DNA of 6,627 nucleotides. Source: an uncultured delta proteobacterium (GTDB taxonomy: Bacteria; Myxococcota_A; Polyangia; Polyangiales; Polyangiaceae). The translations under genes and the position numbers were made by a program. The DNA is taken from assembly GCA_903858055.1 (NCBI GenBank), contig CAIOHM010000456.1, positions 1 through 6,627 of the forward strand, read 5' to 3'. Of the stretch, positions 1-5,338 are shown piece after piece. Every line of letters begins with the position of its first letter. Positions within the stretch are counted from its first letter, which is position 1. The notes beneath the pieces were generated by a model. The model did no database searches, was not told the DNA's origin, and saw only the letters and a program-made list of their open reading frames with translations.

Positions 1-116
1 GTTGAGTGGGTCGCAGGGCCCCGGCCCCGCTCCGAGGCCTGTTGAGTGGGTCGCAGGGCGCCGGCCCCGCTCCGAGGCTTATTGAGTGGGTCGCAGGGCC
101 CCGGCCCCGCTCCGAT
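1..116. repeat. Tandem array of a 40-bp unit, three copies visible
   Basis: Three head-to-tail copies of a 40-bp unit begin at 1, 41 and 81, each opening with (g/a)ttgagtgggtcgcagggc. Copy 2 differs from copy 1 at unit position 20 (c to g) and position 39 (c to t). Copy 3 differs at position 1 (g to a) and leaves the consensus after position 35, at about base 116. Each copy contains GGGC-4 nt-GCCC, able to form a short GC hairpin, and the position-20 change falls in its loop. The array starts at the window edge, so the real copy number is unknown. It lies 11 bp beyond the stop of the minus-strand FGE-like gene, so it could be transcribed as that gene's 3' end. The unit length is not a multiple of three, which argues against a coding repeat. 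Its function is unknown. Confidence 0.93.
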
Positions 117-127
117 CGAGCGTCGGT

Positions 128-949
128 CTATCGGGCGGTCTCGAAGGCGCAGCGGGCGCCGTGGCGCGCGTCGGCGACCTCGGGCGGCGGCGTGCGCCGT
201 GCGAGCACGCGCAGGCTCGAGGCGTCGTAGCTCGTGAAGTCGCCGCCCTTCACCGCGGGTCCTTCGCTCGTGCGAACCCACTCGGCGACGTTGCCCGCGA
301 GGTCCACGAGGCCTTCGGGGCTCGCGCCACCGGGTCGTGCTCCTGCCGTGTCGGGGCCGTCGAGGCCGTGGCCGCAGGGACCCGTCGCGAGACCCCACAC
401 GGCGGCGCGGCACGTGGCCCCGGTTTCGCCCCAGGGGTAGCGCGTACCCCCGCTGCCCGCGGCGCGTTCCCACTCTTGCTCGGTGGGCACGCGGCCCTCG
501 AGTGCTGCGCAAATGCGCTCGGCGTCGGCGAAGCGAAGACCTCCGGCGGCGCGGCTCGCGTCTCCGGCGCACAGTTTGGCCGTGACCGCAGACGCGTCGC
601 TCCCGAGCACGGCGAGCGCGTCGGCGCAGCGCACTTCCTCGCGCGCGAGCAGAAAAGACTCGAGGTCGATCGCGACGTTCCGCGCGGACGATCGCTCGAA
701 ACTTTGCCCCCGAAGCTCGACGTTGCCGCCCGCGAAGCGCACGCGCGCGGGGGGCACAGCGAGGCGTGTGTCGATGCCGGAGGTGCACGCGTTCGGGCCG
801 GCGAGCTCGGCGCAACAGCGCGCGCCGTGCGGAACGAGACCGCTACGGCAGGGAAGGCGAGCGTCTCGGCTTGCGACGAAGACGGCGAGCGCGGCGCTCA
901 TCGCCACGAGCGCGAAGGTGAGCCGCGGCGAGGAGACTAGATGCATCAT
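128..949 (-). CDS. Membrane-anchored FGE/SUMF1-fold protein, probably not a catalytic FGE
   Basis: The protein has 273 aa. A hydrophobic stretch at about residues 10-26 looks like a signal anchor or signal peptide; no lipobox is seen. A cysteine-rich linker follows (C34, C45, C46, C55). The rest, about 70-268, fits the sulfatase-modifying-factor (FGE-sulfatase) fold: FADAERICAALEGRVPTEQEWERAA from residue 140 (given here only to mark the RLPTEAEWE-type box), YPWG at 171-174, EGLVDLAGNVAEW at 212-224, KGGDF at 234-238 and GARC at 264-267. True FGEs carry two copper-binding cysteines shortly after the GGS box; the aligned stretch here (GGDFTSYDASSLRVLARR) has none. The role is therefore probably binding or structural, or an EgtB/PvdO-like activity that cannot be assigned. 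The start is the first of two adjacent ATG codons, because it overlaps the upstream FAH-family stop as ATGA, implying translational coupling. The family call is firm; the function is not known. Confidence 0.85.
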   Translation of the reverse strand: MMHLVSSPRLTFALVAMSAALAVFVASRDARLPCRSGLVPHGARCCAELAGPNACTSGIDTRLAVPPARVRFAGGNVELRGQSFERSSARNVAIDLESFLLAREEVRCADALAVLGSDASAVTAKLCAGDASRAAGGLRFADAERICAALEGRVPTEQEWERAAGSGGTRYPWGETGATCRAAVWGLATGPCGHGLDGPDTAGARPGGASPEGLVDLAGNVAEWVRTSEGPAVKGGDFTSYDASSLRVLARRTPPPEVADARHGARCAFETAR

Positions 950-1734
950 GCACGCATGAAGCGGTTCGAGAGGGCGACGATCTCCGTGCCGCTCCGGTCC
1001 TCGATGCGCACCGTGCACCGTGCCCCATGGTCGAGCGGTGCCACCCCCTCGGGCGTTCCCGTGAGGATGACGTCGCCGGGCTCGAGCGTGAAGATCGCGC
1101 TCACGTAGACGAGCACCGTCGCGACATCGAAGATCATGTGTTCGGTGAACCCGCGCTGGCGCTCCACGCCGTCGACGGTGCAACTCACGACCATGTTCCC
1201 GAAGCGGGCCTCGTCGAAGACCGTCTCGACCCACGGCCCAAGCGGGCAGAAGGTGTCGAAGCCTTTCGCGCGCGCCCACTGTCCGTCCTTCTTTTGAAGG
1301 TCGCGTGCCGTGACGTCGTTCGCGGCGGTGAAGCCTGCGAGGTGCTCGAGGGCGTTCGCGCGCGTGAGGTGTTTCGCACGCTTTCCAATCACGAGCGCGA
1401 GCTCCGCCTCGTGGTCCACGCGCTCCGAGACCGCGGGCATGAGCACGTCGTCGCCGGGCCCCACGACCGCGCTTGGTGGCTTGAAGAAGAGGAGCGGTTC
1501 ACTCGGCAGGTCGTGGCCGAGCTCCTTGGCGTGGGCGGCGTAGTTGCGGCCGACGCAGAGGATCTTCGAGGGCTCGACCGGAGCGAGGAGCATCTCCTCG
1601 CGGAACCCCACGCGCTCGCCGGTCGCCTTGCCGCCGAGCCACGGAGCGGCGTCGAAGAGCTCGGCCTCGTCGTCGACGACCGACGCGTAGGCGGGGGTGG
1701 CACGACCGGAAAGCGAGAGGCGAGCGATGCGCAT
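946..1734 (-). CDS. Fumarylacetoacetate hydrolase (FAH) family protein, FAHD1-like
   Basis: The protein has 262 aa, close to the length of single-domain FAHD1-like proteins. These are Mg/Mn-dependent C-C hydrolases or decarboxylases acting on acylpyruvates, oxaloacetate or related 2-oxo acids. Family motifs are in order: KILCVGRNYAAHAKEL from about residue 57, LFFKPPSAVVGPGD from about 82, the metal ligands in DHEAELA (E109, E111), D140 in ANDVTARD, K157 in the ARAKGFDTFCPLGPW segment, and the C-terminal EPGDVILTGTPEGVAPL block. All expected catalytic residues appear intact. The substrate cannot be told from sequence, and no aromatic-degradation genes sit nearby. ATG at 1734 is chosen because AGGGG lies 6 nt upstream. 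A TTG at 1740 is also open but would abut that site, and an in-frame TAG at 1746-1744 blocks any longer start. The stop overlaps the next gene by 4 bp. Confidence 0.93.
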   Translation of the reverse strand: MRIARLSLSGRATPAYASVVDDEAELFDAAPWLGGKATGERVGFREEMLLAPVEPSKILCVGRNYAAHAKELGHDLPSEPLLFFKPPSAVVGPGDDVLMPAVSERVDHEAELALVIGKRAKHLTRANALEHLAGFTAANDVTARDLQKKDGQWARAKGFDTFCPLGPWVETVFDEARFGNMVVSCTVDGVERQRGFTEHMIFDVATVLVYVSAIFTLEPGDVILTGTPEGVAPLDHGARCTVRIEDRSGTEIVALSNRFMRA

Positions 1735-1829
1735 GCGCAACCCCTAACAGGGAGCGCGTGCGTTGCGCGAGGGGGCTCGCTAGCCATACGCCTAGTTGAA
1801 GGCTGTATGTCGAAATACGAAAACGTCGC
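1735..1829 (-). promoter_or_regulatory. Leader region of the FAH/FGE-like pair with Shine-Dalgarno-masking complementarity
   Basis: This 95-bp gap separates the CNNM gene from the FAH-family gene. On the minus strand the ribosome binding site AGGGG (1745-1741) and the spacer to the ATG have complements just upstream. CCCCCT (1775-1770) can pair with AGGGG, and GCGCAAC (1768-1762) is a perfect 7-bp complement of GTTGCGC (1741-1735). CCCT (1752-1749) can also pair with AGGG across a 3-nt loop. These pairings cross or exclude one another, so more than one fold could hide the ribosome site. Farther upstream is an AT-richer patch with GTAT-6 nt-ATAC at 1805-1818. A -35-like TCGACA (1813-1808) lies there, but no convincing -10 follows. 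The ribosome site is clear; the regulatory reading is inference. Confidence 0.4.
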
Positions 1830-3143
1830 TCAGGTGTCGTCGTCCGCTGCGGCGTCGACGCGCTCGAGGCGGGCGCGCGTGATGCGGCGCCGGTGCACGG
1901 TTCCGACGGCGATGCGGTAGTCGTCGCCGAGCGCCACGGCATCCCCAGGCCGCGGAAAGCGCTCGAGGTGGCTCGCGAGCCAAGCGCCCACGGGTTGCGT
2001 GGCCTCGTCTTCGGGCACGACGACGCCGATGGGGCGGAGCTCTTCGAGCGTCGCGCGTGCATCGACGTCCCAGAGACCAGGCCGTACCTCCTGCACGTGC
2101 GGCGGCTCCTCGTCGTGCTCGTCGCGAATCTCGCCGACGATCTCCTCGAGGAGGTCTTCCATGGTGACGAGGCCGCTCGTGCCGCCGTACTCGTCGACGA
2201 CGATCGCGATGTGCAGCTGGTGCTCTTGCATCTCGCGGAGCACTTGGAGGAGCCCTCGCGTCTCGGGCACGAAGAGGATGTCGCGGCGCAAGCTCTTCAG
2301 GGTCTTCAGCTCTTCGGCGTCCGCGCGCGTGAGGAGGTCCTTCGCGTAGAAGTACCCCACGACCTCGTCGAAGCTGCGCCCGCGCGTGAGCACGAAGCGC
2401 GAGTAACCCTGGCGCCGAATCGTCGCGAGCGCCTCGTGCCCGCTCGCGTCGACCGGCAGCGCGGCGATGTCCACGCGGGGGATCATCGCGTCTTTCGCCG
2501 TGCGGATGCCGAAGCGAAACACGCGCTCGAAGAGCAAACGCTTGTCTTGGTTGTGCTCGCCCGCGGCGGTGTTCGCCACGAGCAGACCCAAGATCTCCTC
2601 CTCCGAAAGAGCGCCCTCGTGCGCGAGGTCCGCGGCGAGACCGAAGGGCTTGAGCACGATGCGGCTGCCGATCTCGAGGACGAAGAGCAGAGGCCAGAAG
2701 AGGAAGCGGAGCAGCCGCAGCGGGATCGCCGACGCGAGCGCGGTCGCCTCGCTGCGCTGGATCGCGACGAGCTTCGGCACGAGCTCGCCGAGGAGCACGT
2801 GCGCGAGCGTGAGCACCGTGAAGCCGAGCGCGGTGGCGACGATGTGGAGCGCGTGGCTGTGCTCGAAGGCAGCGTTCGCACCGACGAGCGCGACGACCGC
2901 GCGCTCGGTGAGCGGCTCGCCTACCCAGCCGAGGCCGAGGCTCGCGAGCGTGATGCCCACTTGAGTGACCGAGAGGTAGCGATCGAGGCGCTTCAGCACG
3001 TCGCCGGCGGCCACCGCTCGGTTGTCACCACGGCGCGCACGCGCTTGGACGCGCGTGGCTCGAACCTTCACGAAGGCGAACTCGGCGGCGACGAAAAAGC
3101 CGTTCAGGGCGATCAGCGCTGCTGCAAGCGCAAGGTCCAACAC
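1830..3143 (-). CDS. CNNM (DUF21)-CBS pair-CorC/HlyC membrane protein, hemolysin C/CorC-type family
   Basis: The protein has 437 aa, the usual length for full-size bacterial CNNM/CorC proteins. Members are inner-membrane proteins implicated in magnesium/cobalt export or divalent-cation and sodium balance; many are misnamed hemolysins. The CNNM domain covers about residues 1-190. It starts with a hydrophobic helix ending in the conserved NGFFVAAEFAFVKVR, then LSVTQVGITLASLGLGWVGE (57-76) and LLGELVPK (117-124), with further hydrophobic segments near 100-117 and 138-158. CBS1 is at about 218-272, from AMIPRVDI to the YAKDLL end. CBS2 is at about 287-338, with VVDEYGGTSGLVTMEDLLEE. A CorC_HlyC domain fills about 347-430, ending in an acidic tail. 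The start is GTG at 3143; no good ribosome site precedes it, but the N-terminus matches the family. The ion transported cannot be decided from sequence. Confidence 0.93.
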   Translation of the reverse strand: MLDLALAAALIALNGFFVAAEFAFVKVRATRVQARARRGDNRAVAAGDVLKRLDRYLSVTQVGITLASLGLGWVGEPLTERAVVALVGANAAFEHSHALHIVATALGFTVLTLAHVLLGELVPKLVAIQRSEATALASAIPLRLLRFLFWPLLFVLEIGSRIVLKPFGLAADLAHEGALSEEEILGLLVANTAAGEHNQDKRLLFERVFRFGIRTAKDAMIPRVDIAALPVDASGHEALATIRRQGYSRFVLTRGRSFDEVVGYFYAKDLLTRADAEELKTLKSLRRDILFVPETRGLLQVLREMQEHQLHIAIVVDEYGGTSGLVTMEDLLEEIVGEIRDEHDEEPPHVQEVRPGLWDVDARATLEELRPIGVVVPEDEATQPVGAWLASHLERFPRPGDAVALGDDYRIAVGTVHRRRITRARLERVDAAADDDT

Positions 3144-3301
3144 GCGGGGGAGCCTAGCGGATTTCGGCCTGGTACGGGGGCCCGCTCGCGGTGACGAGGT
3201 GGTGTCATCGCCTCCGGTTGCGAATTCGCAGGCGCGTTTTCATGGAATCTTGCAGGCGAAGCGTCGCTGTGCGAAGGCCAAGAGGGTCCCCGAACGCTTC
3301 G
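3144..3301. promoter_or_regulatory. Divergent intergenic region with a 12-bp perfect palindrome
   Basis: The CNNM gene and the EF-hand lipoprotein gene point away from this 158-bp gap, so it should contain both promoters. The perfect palindrome TGCGAATTCGCA lies at 3219-3230, in the more AT-rich part (about 3217-3252), and could be a dimeric-regulator operator. I could not identify convincing -35/-10 pairs for either direction. The plus-strand frame stays open upstream from 3191, but that part is arginine-rich and precedes the lipoprotein signal peptide, so I treat it as non-coding. Confidence 0.4.
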
Positions 3302-4204
3302 ATGCCCGTGCCGCGCTCGCTCTTCCCCGCCCTCGTCGCGCTGCTCCTGCTGGCGGGCTGCTTCTCCACGGAGCCGACACCGCTTGGGGTCGTCGAGGTC
3401 GAGACCCAGGGCGACATCTCGATCGAAGAGGGCCTCGAGGCGGACTCGTTTGCCGACGCGCGCACGTCGTCGATCACCTTCGATCGCTTCCTCGTTCACG
3501 TGGGCGCGGCGGGCCTCGGCGAGACGAGCGCGACGGCGATCCCGCTCGCCGGAGCGCCCTACGTGCTCGTGGACCACGCGCTCCCGGGCTCGAAGATCGT
3601 CGTGACCGCGCCCGACGTCGTCGCACGGCGCTGGGGCGGCTTCACGTTCACGGTGAACCCGGCGCGCGTGTCGTCGACCCTCGGCGGCGGCGTCACCGAA
3701 GAGGATCGCCGGGCCATGCAGCAGAAGGGCGCGTCCGTTCGCGTCAAAGGCGTTGCAAAGAGCGCGGGCGCCATGAAGTCCTTCGACTGGTGGTTCTTGC
3801 AGGTGCTCTCGTACGGCGACTGCACCGTGGAGCTCCCCGACAGCGGCAGCGCGACCGGCCTCCTCGTGAGGCCTGCGTACCGCAACGAAGTGCCCATCGT
3901 CTTCAGCGGCCGCCCGCTCTTCGACCCGATCCTCGGCGCGGGCGCGCGGTCGGGTCGTCACCTGCGCTTCGACGCGTTCGCCGACGCGGACGTCGACACG
4001 AACGGCGTCATCACCGAGTCCGAACTGCGACGCGTGAAGCTCTCCGACCTGCGCGTCGGCCCCGGCCTCGAGGCGGGCTCGTACGCCCCGGAGCCTGACG
4101 CCGAACGGCCCATCGAGACCTTGTGGGACTTCGTCTCCGAGCAGGTCCGCCACACGGTGCGCCTCGGCGGCCGCGGCCTCTGCACGAGCAACCGCTTTCA
4201 GTAG
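3302..4204 (+). CDS. Predicted lipoprotein with one EF-hand calcium-binding loop
   Basis: The protein has 300 aa and I do not recognise it as a named family. Residues 1-20 form a lipoprotein signal peptide: arginine at 5, a hydrophobic core, and the lipobox LAGC with C20 as the lipidated cysteine. The mature protein is probably a periplasmic or outer-membrane-attached beta-rich domain (for example SSITFDRFLVHVGAAGLGE from residue 56 and RRWGGFTFTVNPARV from 109). A single canonical EF-hand loop occurs at 230-241, DVDTNGVITESE, with D230, D232, N234, G235, I237 and E241 in the consensus places, so calcium binding is likely. Two cysteines remain (C174, C294) that could pair. ATG 3302 is chosen because it sets up the signal peptide directly; AGAGGG at 3281-3286 is rather far away (15 nt). 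hemB follows after 62 bp on the same strand. Confidence 0.85.
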   Translation: MPVPRSLFPALVALLLLAGCFSTEPTPLGVVEVETQGDISIEEGLEADSFADARTSSITFDRFLVHVGAAGLGETSATAIPLAGAPYVLVDHALPGSKIVVTAPDVVARRWGGFTFTVNPARVSSTLGGGVTEEDRRAMQQKGASVRVKGVAKSAGAMKSFDWWFLQVLSYGDCTVELPDSGSATGLLVRPAYRNEVPIVFSGRPLFDPILGAGARSGRHLRFDAFADADVDTNGVITESELRRVKLSDLRVGPGLEAGSYAPEPDAERPIETLWDFVSEQVRHTVRLGGRGLCTSNRFQ

Positions 4205-4266
4205 CGCGCACGAGCCAGGGCCCTCCGCGGTGGTCGCTCGCGAACGATCGCGGTAAGGCGCTCTCC
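4205..4266 (+). promoter_or_regulatory. hemB leader with Shine-Dalgarno site and small hairpin
   Basis: TAAGG at 4254-4258 lies 8 nt before the hemB ATG and supports that start over the longer open frame beginning at 4123 inside the lipoprotein gene. Directly upstream, CGCGA-ACGA-TCGCG (4239-4252) can form a 5-bp hairpin with a 4-nt loop. No T-run follows it, so it does not look like an intrinsic terminator. No separate hemB promoter could be identified. Confidence 0.45.
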
Positions 4267-5256
4267 ATGCCCGCGTTCCCTCGCACCCGCATGCGCCGCA
4301 CCCGTCAGATGCCCTGGCTTCGCAGCCTCGTCGCGGAGCACCGCCTCACCACGGACGATCTCGTTTGGCCGATCTTCGTTCACGAGGGGACGGAGCCCGA
4401 GGTGCCCGTCGCGAGCATGCCCGGCGTCGTGCGCTACTCGGTCGACCGCGTCGCCGAAGCCGTGAAGGAGGCGCGTGATCTCGGCATCCGCGCCGTGGCG
4501 CTCTTCCCCGCCACGGACCCCGCGAAGAAGACGCCCGACGGCGAAGAGGCGCTCAACCCCGAGAACCTCGTGAACCGCACGCTCCGCCTCCTCGCGCGCG
4601 AGTGCGCGGGCGTCGGACTCATCGCCGACGTCGCGCTCGACCCGTACACGACCCACGGCCAAGACGGTCTCCTCCGCGAAGGCCGCGTCGTGAACGACGA
4701 GACCCTGGAAATGCTGAGGAAGCAAGCGGTCGTCCAGGCTCAGTCCGGCAGCACGATGGTCGCCCCGAGCGACATGATGGACGGCCGCATCGGCGCCGTG
4801 AGGGAGGCCCTCGACGAGGCCAAGCTTCAAGACGTAGGTATTCTCGCGTATTCCGCGAAATATGCGTCGGCTTATTACGGTCCGTTTCGGGATGCCGTCG
4901 GCTCGAAGGGCAACCTCGGCAAGGGCGACAAGCGCACGTACCAGATGGACCCCGCGAACACCGAGGAGGCCCTGCGCGAGGTGGCCCTCGACATCGAAGA
5001 GGGCGCGGACGCGGTCATGGTGAAGCCCGGTCAGCCCTACCTCGACATCGTGCGCCGCGTGAAGGACGCGTTCCACGTGCCAACGTTCGTCTACCAAGTG
5101 AGCGGCGAATACGCGATGATCCAGGCCGCCGCCGAGCGCGGGTGGATCGACGGCGACGCGATCCTCCTCGAGTCGCTCCTCTCGTTCAAGCGCGCCGGGG
5201 CCGACGCGATCCTCACCTACGGCGCCGTGCGCGCGGCGAAGATGCTCGGGCGCTGA
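4267..5256 (+). CDS. hemB: Porphobilinogen synthase (delta-aminolevulinic acid dehydratase)
   Basis: This cytosolic enzyme condenses two 5-aminolevulinate molecules to porphobilinogen, an early step of heme and other tetrapyrrole synthesis. The protein has 329 aa, normal for HemB. The arginine-rich N-terminal arm (RMRRTRQMPWLR) is typical. The two Schiff-base lysines are visible: K198 in AYSAKYASAYYGPFRDA and K253 in the signature GADAVMVKPGQPYLD. R208, S279 and Y318 lie in conserved substrate-binding blocks. The metal-site segment at 121-134 reads DVALDPYTTHGQDG, with A123, D125 and D133 where zinc-dependent enzymes such as that of E. coli have three cysteines. It therefore belongs to the Pseudomonas-like, Mg-responsive class. 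The start is supported by TAAGG 8 nt upstream and by homology. Codons around K198 (4825-4893) are unusually rich in A/T third positions compared with the rest of the gene. Confidence 0.98.
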   Translation: MPAFPRTRMRRTRQMPWLRSLVAEHRLTTDDLVWPIFVHEGTEPEVPVASMPGVVRYSVDRVAEAVKEARDLGIRAVALFPATDPAKKTPDGEEALNPENLVNRTLRLLARECAGVGLIADVALDPYTTHGQDGLLREGRVVNDETLEMLRKQAVVQAQSGSTMVAPSDMMDGRIGAVREALDEAKLQDVGILAYSAKYASAYYGPFRDAVGSKGNLGKGDKRTYQMDPANTEEALREVALDIEEGADAVMVKPGQPYLDIVRRVKDAFHVPTFVYQVSGEYAMIQAAAERGWIDGDAILLESLLSFKRAGADAILTYGAVRAAKMLGR

Positions 5257-5338
5257 CCCTCGCGCCGCGGCGAACGCGAACGGGCGAAAAGGCCTCCCGG
5301 GCACTGACGACGGCGGGCCGGTCTGGTATGCGGCCCCC
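5257..5338. other. Intergenic gap after hemB
   Basis: This 82-bp gap separates hemB from the next lipoprotein gene. CGCCGCGGCG at 5263-5272 is self-complementary but leaves no loop and has no T-run, so it is not a believable terminator. No promoter or strong ribosome site is visible before the ATG at 5339. Readthrough from hemB is possible. Confidence 0.4.

Noticed and set aside
1..116. CRISPR array reading of the 40-bp repeats
   Set aside because: The units are directly tandem with no variable spacers and no cas genes are present.
86..940. Long plus-strand open frame opposite the FGE-like gene
   Set aside because: It is the antisense of a gene with clear family motifs; its translation is alanine/arginine-rich without recognisable domains, as expected for non-coding frames in GC-rich DNA.
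940..947. GATGCATC palindrome at the FGE-like start codon
   Set aside because: Only 8 bp, and made up mostly of the two ATG codons plus the next codon; no reason to treat it as an operator.
1893..3194. 433-codon plus-strand frame opposite the CNNM gene
   Set aside because: It is nearly the same length as the real gene but low in complexity (E/R/A-rich), with no motifs; an antisense shadow.
3113..4153. 346-codon minus-strand frame across the divergent gap and EF-hand lipoprotein
   Set aside because: It crosses the intergenic region and reads as R/A/E-rich sequence, while the plus frame has a signal peptide, lipobox and EF-hand.
4123..4266. Longer N-terminus for HemB starting inside the lipoprotein gene
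   Set aside because: It would overlap the upstream gene by 82 bp and add 48 proline/arginine-rich residues unknown in HemB; TAAGG before ATG 4267 supports the shorter start.
5263..5272. Self-complementary CGCCGCGGCG after hemB as a terminator
   Set aside because: There is no loop and no T-run; such short GC palindromes are expected by chance here.
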